This document shows, one piece after another, positions 1-7,833 of a stretch of 31,249 nucleotides of DNA. Numbering within the stretch: position 1 is the stretch's first letter; each line of letters begins with the position of its first letter. The notes under the pieces were generated by a model. That model worked only from the letters and a program-made list of their open reading frames with translations. It searched no databases and was not told the origin of the DNA. Both the position numbers and the translations under genes were made by a program. The stretch lies in the NCBI GenBank assembly GCA_027485405.1, contig JAIXRB010000168.1, positions 1 through 31,249 on the forward strand, given 5' to 3'. Source of the DNA: Leptospiraceae bacterium. GTDB lineage: Bacteria; Spirochaetota; Leptospiria; Leptospirales; Leptospiraceae.

Positions 1-33
1 AAAGAGTTCATTGGGAGAAAAGGATAAGGTTTT

Positions 34-1221
34 TTGTTTTTTAGAATTGCATTCGGAATAGTTCTTTTGTTCTCCTCTGTTCTCTTGTCTCAAGAAACAG
101 AGGCTATCCGAATGGAAGAAGAAGCCATTTCTGCCGAAAAAGAAGGGAATTCTGCAAAGGCAAAGTATTTGCGAGAGGAGGCTCAAAAGATTCGATTAAA
201 ATCCTATTTCAAAAAGGAATCGTCTCGCAATCAAATAAATGAAGTTAGCTTAGGACTTCCTTCACAACCGACGCAATCGGCTCAATGGAATTTTGGGTTT
301 AAAAACAACTTAAGTTCAGCTGGGTTTTATTCTGGTAAAGAATGGGCACTGGATTCAGGTCTGATTGCCTTCCAAGCGGGTTCGCCTTTTTTTCCTAGAA
401 GCCCAATTCTCTACCAAAACCAAAGCGACTATCCCCTTTCCGAAGAAGAACAAAAGTATCGAAATTATGTTTCTTGGAATCCTTATCTTCAGTATCTTTC
501 GGCCAATGGAAAATGGGCAATTGAGTATACAACAAATCCCTATCAGACGGATCTTCTATTTCGTGCCTATGATCCACAGAGAACGCCAGTTTGGTCAGCT
601 GAGCAAACCCGGTTTCGATTTCGAGATCATCGATTGACTGTAAAAATTTTTGAATCTTTGAGTAGGCAAAGCCAATACAGTTGGAATTTCAGTTTGAGAG
701 GTGCCGAATGGAATTCAGATGCAAGTCGATTGAGCCCGGCAATAGGCAAAGTCAGAACTGTTTCCGAAACTGCGAGCTTTGTTGCTCCCAGTGCTGGTTT
801 TCGTTACTACTATGCTTTCTCGGAAAGTTTTCGTTTAGAAACGGGAGGAGATCTGTTTCTCTCTCCATTTGGTTCCCTGAAGTATGCGAATGTATCGAGC
901 ATTGGGGTAGGTTCCTTTTCTGAAACCAAATCAAATGGAAGTTTAGCGATGAATGTAATCGGGTTAGACTTAAACTTGGGATTTGCTTTTAAATGGGCAA
1001 ACCAATCACTGTTTTTTGGCTGGCAGGCAATGACTCTTTCTTGGATAGCAAATGAGTCAAGGGTTCCTTTCCTCTTTGCAACCGATCTTGAATCCTGGTC
1101 TCGGGCCTTGGTTTCTTACTACAATCATTCGGGATTTTATGAAGGGGATGGATCAGAAAATAGGTCGAGCCGAAGTTTTTCCATCTCAACTTTGTATTTT
1201 GGATACAGTTATGGTTTATAA
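34..1221 (+). CDS. Putative outer-membrane beta-barrel protein, function unknown
   Basis: The 395-residue product starts with TTG; an AAGGA at 20-24 lies 9 bases upstream and an in-frame stop at 25-27 excludes an earlier start. Residues 1-19 form a hydrophobic signal peptide ending near LLSQ. Residues 22-60 are a charged helical stretch rich in Glu, Lys and Ala. The rest is rich in Tyr, Phe, Trp, Ser and Gly with alternating polar/aromatic segments, ending in a strand-like FGYSYGL. That pattern suggests a beta-barrel in the outer membrane, but I recognise no named family, and the C-terminal residue is Leu rather than the usual Phe. It opens a chain of seven overlapping genes and overlaps the next by 11 bases. 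The barrel call is inference from composition. Confidence 0.6.
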   Translation: MFFRIAFGIVLLFSSVLLSQETEAIRMEEEAISAEKEGNSAKAKYLREEAQKIRLKSYFKKESSRNQINEVSLGLPSQPTQSAQWNFGFKNNLSSAGFYSGKEWALDSGLIAFQAGSPFFPRSPILYQNQSDYPLSEEEQKYRNYVSWNPYLQYLSANGKWAIEYTTNPYQTDLLFRAYDPQRTPVWSAEQTRFRFRDHRLTVKIFESLSRQSQYSWNFSLRGAEWNSDASRLSPAIGKVRTVSETASFVAPSAGFRYYYAFSESFRLETGGDLFLSPFGSLKYANVSSIGVGSFSETKSNGSLAMNVIGLDLNLGFAFKWANQSLFFGWQAMTLSWIANESRVPFLFATDLESWSRALVSYYNHSGFYEGDGSENRSSRSFSISTLYFGYSYGL

Positions 1222-1903
1222 ATCCAAATCGAAAGTCATTGTTTTTCTAACTCTGGGACTCTTTTTTCACAATTGCCAGATCAGTCTTAGATTGTATCGA
1301 CCATTTCCACAAGAGTCTTTCTATGCTCAGTTGGCATCTTTTCCCCAAATCAAAATCCAAACTCCTAAAGACCAAGTAGAGATTTTCGCAAAACTGGATC
1401 ACAATTTCCAATCTGAAAAAATGATCCAGAACGAATATGGCAATTGGAAAACCATTTTCGACAAAGAGTTTACTCTGAGAAAACACAGATATCCGGCGTT
1501 AATCGGTATGGGAGGGGAAATCACTATCCAAGAGTTTGAGCTTATATCCGAAGACACTTGCCCAAAAAACAAAATCTCCGTTAAACTAAAGGCCAGTATC
1601 CGAGTAGGCAAAAACAAACCCTCGGAATTCCTTTATACCGATTCAAAAGAAACTTATTTGTCGAATTGCACTTTTGTCGGAAGTACGTTAACTTTGATTC
1701 CGTTACTTGTTTATTTTCCTTACATGGGTTTTCAGGGCAACCGAGAAGATCAGTTGAACCAACTGGGAAGAAATTCTTTTAGAAATTTTTTTGAATTCTT
1801 AGAATTTGAGAGCGGGGGTGACCCATCCAAACCTGATCCAAAGCCCACCGAGAGACCAGAAGAGATCGACCCAAAACTAAAAGAGATACTGGAAGAACTA
1901 TGA
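1211..1903 (+). CDS. Lipoprotein of unknown function
   Basis: A 230-residue product. An upstream extension to 1052 is open but would run 170 bases inside the preceding gene; the ATG at 1211 directly precedes a signal peptide (residues 8-21, ending LFFHN) and a Cys at 22 in a relaxed spirochaetal lipobox, so I chose it. There is no good ribosome site, and translation is probably coupled to the upstream stop at 1219-1221. Two further Cys residues lie in the middle of the mature protein, with a hydrophobic stretch (LTLIPLLVYF) after the second. The tail is rich in Pro, Asp, Glu and Lys. I recognise no family. The stop overlaps the next start as ATGA at 1900-1903, so it probably belongs to the same transcript. 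Confidence 0.7.
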   Translation: MVYKSKSKVIVFLTLGLFFHNCQISLRLYRPFPQESFYAQLASFPQIKIQTPKDQVEIFAKLDHNFQSEKMIQNEYGNWKTIFDKEFTLRKHRYPALIGMGGEITIQEFELISEDTCPKNKISVKLKASIRVGKNKPSEFLYTDSKETYLSNCTFVGSTLTLIPLLVYFPYMGFQGNREDQLNQLGRNSFRNFFEFLEFESGGDPSKPDPKPTERPEEIDPKLKEILEEL

Positions 1904-2739
1904 AAGCAATTTGGTTATTACCACTTTTCTTTATTAGTTGCTACTCCTTAGAAAAGCAGTACAATTACGGGAACCCCTATTTACCCAGTCCTAAATTTTT
2001 ACTCCCAGAGTCCCAATTCGAAGAAGGTGAGCCCAATGTGGTGGTTGACTCTGTAGGTCATTATTTCTTTTCTATTCCCTCAAAATTGATTCTTTGGAAT
2101 CGAAAAGTGGACAACCATCGGATTTCAAACAAAAGTAAGCAGTATTTGATCCAATATATCCAAGAAAACAACATAAGAGACGTTAAGGTGAGATTCAATC
2201 AATATGCCCCCCTTTCTGAATGGGGAAGATTAGTAGACAACGATTCTATTGATCCTTTATTGAAATACACGGCTGGATCCATTTCTTTATTAGCATATAC
2301 ATTTCTACCAGGACGACTATTGTCGGGTCTCGCAGGTGGAGACCATTTCAATCCTTTTACAAATACAATCAACGTTTACTCGGACCTTCCTACAATTCTA
2401 ATCCACGAAGGCGGACATGCCAAGGACTTTGCCCAAAGAAAAGATCGGTCTCTCTATGCGGTTGTCTATAGTATACCTGTACTAGGTGCTCTGTATCACG
2501 AAGCGCGTGCTACGGATGATGCCATGAATTATTTTGCAGAAAAGAAAGATATAGAACAAATCGAAGAATCCTATGAAATATTGGTACCAGCGTATTCAAC
2601 CTATTTGGGAGGAGCGTTGGGTGATATTGTCCTAAACCCTGTGACCAGTGCGGCGGTTATACCAGGGCATTTCTATGGAAGGTATAAAAAAGAATCCATT
2701 TCAGCACAGATGGAAAAAAGGAAATCAAAACGTGAGTAA
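1900..2739 (+). CDS. Lipoprotein with HEGGH zinc-peptidase motif
   Basis: A 279-residue product with a lipoprotein signal peptide (residues 1-13, FFIS then Cys14), so it should be anchored to a membrane facing the periplasm or surface. Residues 169-173 read HEGGH, which fits the HExxH zinc-binding and catalytic motif. About 28 residues later comes YHEARATDDA (E201), a plausible third zinc ligand in the gluzincin arrangement. A hydrophobic, Gly-rich stretch (about 123-147) precedes the motif. What is seen is the motif and lipobox; peptidase activity is inference, and I cannot name a MEROPS family. It overlaps the preceding lipoprotein gene by 4 bases and pyrF by 8 bases. Confidence 0.65.
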   Translation: MKAIWLLPLFFISCYSLEKQYNYGNPYLPSPKFLLPESQFEEGEPNVVVDSVGHYFFSIPSKLILWNRKVDNHRISNKSKQYLIQYIQENNIRDVKVRFNQYAPLSEWGRLVDNDSIDPLLKYTAGSISLLAYTFLPGRLLSGLAGGDHFNPFTNTINVYSDLPTILIHEGGHAKDFAQRKDRSLYAVVYSIPVLGALYHEARATDDAMNYFAEKKDIEQIEESYEILVPAYSTYLGGALGDIVLNPVTSAAVIPGHFYGRYKKESISAQMEKRKSKRE

Positions 2740-3568
2740 TCAAACATTCGTTCAAAAATGGAATGCAAGAAAAAGGGAGATATCCTCCGTACTTTGCGTT
2801 GGCATTGATCCAGATATGGAAAAACTTCCATCCAATTTTCTAGAGTCATCCGATCCTCTTTACCAATTTGGTTTATGGGTAGGAGAGATGTTCCACCCCT
2901 ATGCGACGGCATGGAAACCGAACGTGGCATTCTTCGAAAAATTTGGTTCAAAGGGATTCGATCAAATGGAAAGGCTATTTAAAGTTTACCAAGCTAAGTA
3001 TCCCAGTATACCAATTGTTATGGATGCGAAACGCGGAGACTTGGGGAATACGGCAAAGGAATATGCGGATTACTATTTTAAAACTTTAAAAGTAGATGCT
3101 CTTACTGTTCACCCTTATATGGGATTTGATAGCTTAGAGCCTTATTTGGCTATTGGGGGATTTGTCTTTGTTCTGTGCTTAACTTCAAATCCTTCTTCTC
3201 GGGATCTGCAAAGAGAGTTCTTGAAAGATGATTCCAAGGAGCTTTATTGGAAAGTGCTAGAGCTCGTACTAAAATGGAATGAAAAGTATCCAGGACAACT
3301 TGGGATAGTAGTAGGGGGCACTCATCCAGATGATTTAGAACAGATTGTAAATCATGCAAAAGGCATCCCCATTTTGGTTCCAGGATACGGGGCCCAAGGA
3401 GGAGACTTAAATTCAATTCTGCTTTCTACCAAGGGTACGGCACTTGTAAATTCTTCGCGTGGAATAACCCTTCTAAAGCGCGATCCATCCAATGCAGAAG
3501 ATTGTCTAAAAGCTGTAAATCAAATCCATAAACAAATGCAATCATACTTTTTAGAAGGGAAAAAATGA
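2732..3568 (+). CDS. pyrF: Orotidine 5'-phosphate decarboxylase (type 2)
   Basis: This 278-residue enzyme converts OMP to UMP, the last step of de novo pyrimidine synthesis, in the cytoplasm. The catalytic signature DAKRGD is at residues 98-103, in a context (MDAKRGDLGNTAKEYA) typical of the longer PyrF subfamily 2. Early on it has CVGIDPD, and late it has GGTHPDD and a PGYGAQGGD phosphate-binding loop. I chose GTG at 2732 because an AAAGGA lies about 9-10 bases upstream and the protein then begins like other family members; the longer open frame from 2648 lies inside the upstream gene. It overlaps the upstream lipoprotein gene by 8 bases and the downstream oxidase by 4 (ATGA). Its place between lipoprotein and lipid-modification genes is unusual. 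Confidence 0.95.
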   Translation: MSNQTFVQKWNARKREISSVLCVGIDPDMEKLPSNFLESSDPLYQFGLWVGEMFHPYATAWKPNVAFFEKFGSKGFDQMERLFKVYQAKYPSIPIVMDAKRGDLGNTAKEYADYYFKTLKVDALTVHPYMGFDSLEPYLAIGGFVFVLCLTSNPSSRDLQREFLKDDSKELYWKVLELVLKWNEKYPGQLGIVVGGTHPDDLEQIVNHAKGIPILVPGYGAQGGDLNSILLSTKGTALVNSSRGITLLKRDPSNAEDCLKAVNQIHKQMQSYFLEGKK

Positions 3569-4830
3569 AACAAACCTTAGCCATTGTTGGATCAGGGGTA
3601 TCGGGTATTGCCGCCGCCTACTTTTTGCAGAACGATTATGCAGTGACTTTGATTGAAAAAGGAAGTTACTTGGGCGGTCATACCAATACAGTTGAAGTAG
3701 AAGAAGATGGTAAGAAGATTCCCATCGATACAGGCTTTATTGTTTTCAATCATGTAACTTACCCAAACCTGCTTCGTTTTTTTGAAAAACTCAGTGTCCC
3801 CACCAAAAAGTCTGATATGTCGTTCAGTGTTCAGTATGATCCGATGAACCTAGAGTTTTGCGGCAGTGGTTTGGGTGGATTGTTTGCCCAAAAGAAAAAT
3901 CTATTTAGCATTCGTTATATAAAAATGCTCTTAGAGATCAATCGATTTAACGAAACAGCACCTGCCATTTTAGAAGATCCAAAATACAATGATTGGAATT
4001 TGGACCGATACATAAAAGAATTCAAATTTGGCCAGGACATTCTAAATTTCTACCTAATTCCGATGAGCTCGGCAGTCTGGTCAACTCCACCTAGTTTGAT
4101 GTTGGACTTTCCAGCAAAGTCCCTGATCCGTTTTTTTTACAATCATGGTTTTTTAGGGCTAAACACCCAACACCAATGGTGGACCGTCGATGGTGGTTCT
4201 TGGCAGTATGTCCAAAGATTCAAAAAGTCATTTCAAGGTGAAACTCGCATAAATTCCCAAGTAAAACAAGTAAAAAGAGCAAATGCAAAGGCTACGATCG
4301 TTTTTCAAGATGGCTCTAATCAAACCTTTGATAAAGTAATTTTAGCAACGCATGGCTACCAAAGTTTTGGTTTGCTGGAGACCCCGACAGAATTGGAGAC
4401 GATCCTTCTACCTAGATACGCCTATCAACCAAATACGGCTACCTTACATACAGATGACTCGGACATGCCTAAAAAAAAGAAATGTTGGTCTAGCTGGAAT
4501 TACAAGATTAGCCAGGTAAATGGAAATCTAGAACCGTACACTTTGTATTGGATGAATCGTTTGCAAGGTGTTTCCCAAAAACAAAATTATTTTGTAACAA
4601 TCAATGATCCAGGCAGAGTCGATCCGAAAAAAATCATCCAAAAAGTTTCCTATGAACATCCGCTCTTTTCTGTCCCGGCGAGCCTAGGTCAAGAAGAACT
4701 GCCGAAGCTCAATGAGGCAGGTCCCATTTACTATTGCGGAGCCTACTTTCGATATGGATTTCATGAGGACGGATTCTTATCTGGTTTGAATGTCGCAAAG
4801 GCCATTCTAAAGAGAGATCCATGGAACTGA
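3565..4830 (+). CDS. FAD-dependent amine-oxidase-like protein (COG2907 type)
   Basis: A 421-residue flavoprotein. Residues 9-14 read GSGVSG, the dinucleotide-binding loop, followed by LIEK and a GGHTNT motif, the start typical of COG2907 oxidases and of the N-terminal domain of plant cyclopropane synthases. FDTGF-like IDTGFIVF and the C-terminal CGAY...HEDGFLSGLNVAK segment (substrate and FAD contacts) are present. No signal peptide or membrane span is seen, so it probably works at the inner face of the membrane. It is followed with 10 bases of overlap by DUF1365 and then by a CFA-synthase-like methyltransferase. This trio is found in many bacteria, so it is probably a redox partner in modifying unsaturated acyl chains. 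Its exact reaction is not established from sequence. Confidence 0.85.
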   Translation: MKQTLAIVGSGVSGIAAAYFLQNDYAVTLIEKGSYLGGHTNTVEVEEDGKKIPIDTGFIVFNHVTYPNLLRFFEKLSVPTKKSDMSFSVQYDPMNLEFCGSGLGGLFAQKKNLFSIRYIKMLLEINRFNETAPAILEDPKYNDWNLDRYIKEFKFGQDILNFYLIPMSSAVWSTPPSLMLDFPAKSLIRFFYNHGFLGLNTQHQWWTVDGGSWQYVQRFKKSFQGETRINSQVKQVKRANAKATIVFQDGSNQTFDKVILATHGYQSFGLLETPTELETILLPRYAYQPNTATLHTDDSDMPKKKKCWSSWNYKISQVNGNLEPYTLYWMNRLQGVSQKQNYFVTINDPGRVDPKKIIQKVSYEHPLFSVPASLGQEELPKLNEAGPIYYCGAYFRYGFHEDGFLSGLNVAKAILKRDPWN

Positions 4831-5648
4831 ATTCATGTCTCTACGAGGCGAACGTTTTTCACCAGAGATTGAAACCCAAGCCTCATCAATTTTCATATAA
4901 AGTATTTGTTTTCTGTTTGGATTTGACAGAAGAAGAAGTGATTCAAAAAAATCTTCGTTTTCTTAGCTGGAACCGATGGAATCTTTTTTCTTTTCGAGAG
5001 AAAGATCATCTAACGGTTGGAAAGGCAGATCTTTTAGACAACTTGAAGTCGTTTGTTAGAGAATCTGGAATTCAGACGGAACTTAAAAAAATTCTTTTGG
5101 TAACAAATGTAAGAATCTTGGGTTACGTTTTTAATCCTGTATCGTTCTATTTTTGTTTTGATAGCTCAGAGAATTTGGTTTGTGCCATCCCTGAAGTCGG
5201 CAACACATTTGGCGAAATCAAACCCTATATAGGACTTATAAATCCGAAATCACAGAGTACTTTTCAAGAACCAGATGTGAAGTTGGTTACTCCCAAGGAT
5301 TTTTACGTTTCTCCGTTCGTTTCTTTAGATTCGGAATTTGAGTTTCTCCTGAACATTCCGAAAGATCGTTTAAGCCTTGCCGTTCACTCCAATGAACTGG
5401 GAGAAAGGGTCTTAAACACAGTATTTGCAGGGAAAAAAATCCCTCTAAACGATAGCAACTTACTAAAACTCTTCTTCCGATTTCCCTTTCTAACTGTCCA
5501 AATAATAGCGGCAATCCACTTCCAAGCTTTTTTGCTATGGTGGAAAAAGATACCGTTCATTCGCAAGAATGAGAATATGGAAAAACAGACAGGAGTTCCC
5601 CTTGGACAAATCAGCCAGCCCAGTTTCAGCAGGCGATCTAGTTTATAA
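4821..5648 (+). CDS. DUF1365 family protein
   Basis: A 275-residue protein with the DUF1365 pattern. It opens with Y-E-A-x-V-x-H-x-R, then HQFSYKVF, followed by a central GYVFNPVSFYFC and an EVGNTFGE motif. No biochemical activity is firmly assigned to the family that I know of. Its habitual position between a COG2907 oxidase and a CFA-like methyltransferase implies a role in the same lipid modification. A hydrophobic patch near residues 219-240 could be a membrane contact. The gene overlaps its upstream neighbour by 10 bases and its downstream neighbour by 47, so translation of all three is probably coupled. Confidence 0.88.
   Translation: MELNSCLYEANVFHQRLKPKPHQFSYKVFVFCLDLTEEEVIQKNLRFLSWNRWNLFSFREKDHLTVGKADLLDNLKSFVRESGIQTELKKILLVTNVRILGYVFNPVSFYFCFDSSENLVCAIPEVGNTFGEIKPYIGLINPKSQSTFQEPDVKLVTPKDFYVSPFVSLDSEFEFLLNIPKDRLSLAVHSNELGERVLNTVFAGKKIPLNDSNLLKLFFRFPFLTVQIIAAIHFQAFLLWWKKIPFIRKNENMEKQTGVPLGQISQPSFSRRSSL
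5591..5595 (+). promoter_or_regulatory. Ribosome binding site deciding the methyltransferase start
   Basis: AGGAG sits 6 bases before the TTG at 5602 and lies inside the DUF1365 coding region. It favours the TTG over the upstream ATG at 5569, which has no comparable site. Confidence 0.7.
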
Positions 5649-6900
5649 TCGTTCTCTAAAAGAAACCAATCCTAACTTTCCAATCTACCAAAAGCTTTTT
5701 TTTAAAGCGTTGGGATCCATGCAGAAGGGATCTCTCCGTTTGATTCTGCCAGATGGGTCTCAAGTTACTATGGGAAACCCAGATTCGGACTATGAGCCCA
5801 GGTTTCATTCAGCTATGATCAAAGTGAATAAATGGGTTTTCTTTAAAAAATCTGTGTTACATGGAGATATTGGTTTTTCCGACTCGTATTTAACGGGAGA
5901 TTGGGAGACAGATTCGATTTTTAATGTCATTAGTTGGTTTATTTTAAATGTAGAAACTTCAGTGAGCTTGTCTGGAAATCGAAATAAGCTATTCCATCTG
6001 GATTTTTTCAACCTTGGGAATCGTTTTCTGCATTTCTTAAGAAGAAACACAATGAAAGGAAGCAAACAAAACATAGTTGAACACTATGATTTGGGAAACC
6101 GCTTTTACAAACTCTTTCTAGATCCAACGATGACATACAGTTCTGCTTATTTTCAAAACTTAGAAGACAGCTTGGAAAAAGCACAAGAGACTAAAGTTGA
6201 TCTTCTCTGCCAAAAACTGAAGCTAAAACCTACAGATCATTTGCTGGAAATTGGATCCGGATGGGGCTATCTAGCCATTCATGCGGCAAAGAATTATGGT
6301 TGCAAGGTGACAACTATCACACTTTCCGAAGAACAATTTAAATTTGCCAAAGAGAGAATTCAGAAAGAAGGTCTCTCCGACAAAATTGAAATCAAAATCC
6401 AAGACTATCGTTTGCTCCAAGGCAGTTTTGATAAAATCGTTTCAGTGGAAATGTTGGAAGCCGTGGGAGATGCTTACTACGAGTTTTTTTTTGAGAAGTG
6501 CCAATCTGTTTTAAAGCCAGACGGGATTTTGGCAATGCAGGTGATCACTTGTCCTGATTCTAGATTCCAGTCGTTCAAAAAGGGCATCGATTTCATCCAA
6601 AAACATATCTTCCCAGGGTCCCTTTTGCCCTCCATTGGGCGCATGAACCAAGCAATCAATCGAACGGGCGATCTCTATTTGTTTCATTTGGAAGACATGG
6701 GAAAGCACTATGTAAGAACCTTAAATCTTTGGGCAAAGGCCTTTGATGAGAATTTACAAGAGGTTCGTGTCCAGGGCTATAGTGAGACTTTTATCCGAAA
6801 GTGGCGTTACTATTTGGCTTATTGTGGGGCCGCCTTTGATATGAGAAACATATCCGTTGTTCAAATGGTCTACACACGCCCAAACAACTTAAAAATTTAA
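5602..6900 (+). CDS. cfa: Cyclopropane-fatty-acid-synthase-like SAM methyltransferase
   Basis: A 432-residue protein from the TTG at 5602. The C-terminal two thirds is the mycolic-acid/cyclopropane synthase fold: YDLGNRFY at about 162-169, the SAM loop LEIGSGWG at 215-222, EMLEAVG at 283-289 and HIFPG...LPS after it. It transfers a methylene or methyl group from SAM to double bonds of phospholipid acyl chains at the membrane. Two residues that hold bicarbonate in E. coli CFA synthase appear changed by eye: Cys in MTYSC is Ser here, and the His following the SAM domain is Gln. EMLEAVG and the Gln recall plant cyclopropane synthases. The product could be a cyclopropane, a methylated chain or a furan-fatty-acid precursor; sequence alone does not say which. 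An ATG at 5569 is the alternative start. Confidence 0.88.
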   Translation: MDKSASPVSAGDLVYNRSLKETNPNFPIYQKLFFKALGSMQKGSLRLILPDGSQVTMGNPDSDYEPRFHSAMIKVNKWVFFKKSVLHGDIGFSDSYLTGDWETDSIFNVISWFILNVETSVSLSGNRNKLFHLDFFNLGNRFLHFLRRNTMKGSKQNIVEHYDLGNRFYKLFLDPTMTYSSAYFQNLEDSLEKAQETKVDLLCQKLKLKPTDHLLEIGSGWGYLAIHAAKNYGCKVTTITLSEEQFKFAKERIQKEGLSDKIEIKIQDYRLLQGSFDKIVSVEMLEAVGDAYYEFFFEKCQSVLKPDGILAMQVITCPDSRFQSFKKGIDFIQKHIFPGSLLPSIGRMNQAINRTGDLYLFHLEDMGKHYVRTLNLWAKAFDENLQEVRVQGYSETFIRKWRYYLAYCGAAFDMRNISVVQMVYTRPNNLKI

Positions 6901-6911
6901 ACAAAAACAAG

Positions 6912-6940
6912 TTGCGTTTCGATTCCTTGTCCTCCAAAAT
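6912..6940 (+). promoter_or_regulatory. Possible sigma-70-like promoter
   Basis: TTGCGT at 6912-6917 and CAAAAT at 6935-6940 are separated by 17 bases in the 49-base gap after the methyltransferase gene. Transcription would start only a few bases before the ATG at 6950, giving an almost leaderless message. This is a pattern match by eye and weak. Confidence 0.25.
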
Positions 6941-6949
6941 CAGAAGAAT

Positions 6950-7402
6950 ATGATTGAATCCAAATCCGTCTTTGAATTCCAAGAACCTGTAGAACGAGTG
7001 TGGTCGTCGATCACTATCTACGAGATTCTTATCCACTGGTTAGCTGATGAAGTTAGAGGCAGACCAAAGGAAGGTGCCGAGTTCTCTTGGACTTGGAAAC
7101 TAGGAATTGAGGGGGACTTTACTACTCACGGCATTTACCGAAAAATCGTTCCTTTGAAAGAATTGGTTTTAGAATGGAAAGACCACCCCGCAGGAGAGCT
7201 CACTTTAGATTTGATTTTTGAATCAATCGATCAAAAGACCTCTCGGCTTACAATTGTAAATCGAGCAGGCGGAAAAGCTGAGGATGTTCAGCCTTTGTTA
7301 GATGGGCTTGCGGAGGCATGGGAAGAACAAGTCAAATCACTAAAAGATTTTCTTGCTACTAATCCAGACTTTAATGACAGCAAATTTAAGAAAAAAGTTT
7401 GA
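6950..7402 (+). CDS. SRPBCC / AHSA1-like domain protein
   Basis: A 150-residue cytoplasmic protein made of a single SRPBCC (START-like) domain. Features of the AHSA1 branch are the opening segment (FEFQEPVERVWSSIT), a central FSWTW and GIYRKIVPLKELVLEW strand region, and a long C-terminal helix (LDGLAEAWEEQVKSLKDFL). Such domains bind hydrophobic ligands or act as co-chaperones. No specific ligand can be read from the sequence. A 49-base gap separates it from the methyltransferase gene, so it may have its own promoter. A lipid-related role next to the lipid trio is possible but only a guess. Confidence 0.8.
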   Translation: MIESKSVFEFQEPVERVWSSITIYEILIHWLADEVRGRPKEGAEFSWTWKLGIEGDFTTHGIYRKIVPLKELVLEWKDHPAGELTLDLIFESIDQKTSRLTIVNRAGGKAEDVQPLLDGLAEAWEEQVKSLKDFLATNPDFNDSKFKKKV

Positions 7403-7446
7403 ACGAAACAGGGTCTTTGAAATCATGGTAAAAAGAACGGGTTTTT

Positions 7447-7453
7447 AAGGAGG
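7447..7453 (+). promoter_or_regulatory. Strong ribosome binding site (AAGGAGG)
   Basis: A full AAGGAGG complementary to the 16S rRNA end. Seven bases separate it from TTG at 7461; another TTG at 7455 is only one base away and too close. This decides the start of the next gene. Confidence 0.8.
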
Positions 7454-7460
7454 ATTGCCT

Positions 7461-7823
7461 TTGAACTTCCCCGAATTAGAACCATATTTTCAGACTTTAA
7501 CTGACATTACAGATAGGATAGCTATGATGAACAATCATTTTGATGCTACCCCTGAAGTGGATGTCCCTGCAATGATCACATTCTATGATCAAACGATTGC
7601 TATGCCATGGGAGCTTGCTGACAGAGAGGTCTTCGATTTGTTCTCTAGCTTCTTCACCTTCCATGTCAAAACTGTGCAAGACATCATCCAAGAAGCAAGA
7701 GAGATCTTGAATCCTGAGAATAGAGAGCATGTCAAAAAACTTGTAGTCTATTCAAAGCAAGCCGACGAATGGTTCTTAGGCCTAAAGAAACGAAGAAAAC
7801 TAGCTCGAACTCAAGTGGCATAG
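7461..7823 (+). CDS. Small conserved-looking protein of unknown function
   Basis: A 120-residue, mostly helical, acidic cytoplasmic protein with no signal peptide or membrane span. The start is TTG at 7461, fixed by the AAGGAGG at 7447-7453. The sequence is rich in Phe, Asp and Glu in its first two thirds (for example FSSFFTFHVK) and ends in a basic tail (KKRRKLARTQ). I do not recognise the family. The unusually good ribosome site suggests high expression. It stands 58 bases after the SRPBCC gene and 10 bases before the SGNH-type gene, so it may share a transcript with either. Confidence 0.7.
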   Translation: MNFPELEPYFQTLTDITDRIAMMNNHFDATPEVDVPAMITFYDQTIAMPWELADREVFDLFSSFFTFHVKTVQDIIQEAREILNPENREHVKKLVVYSKQADEWFLGLKKRRKLARTQVA

Positions 7824-7833
7824 GCTAGAACTG

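Noticed and set aside
1..33. Possible tail of an upstream gene ending at the TAA at 25-27
   Set aside because: Only eight codons are visible, too few to support a gene.
1052..1210. N-terminal extension of the lipoprotein gene
   Set aside because: It lies wholly inside the preceding coding region in another frame and would bury the signal peptide and lipobox that begin at the ATG at 1211.
2648..2731. Longer start for pyrF
   Set aside because: It overlaps the metallopeptidase-like gene by 92 bases, while GTG 2732 has a suitable ribosome site and gives the normal length.
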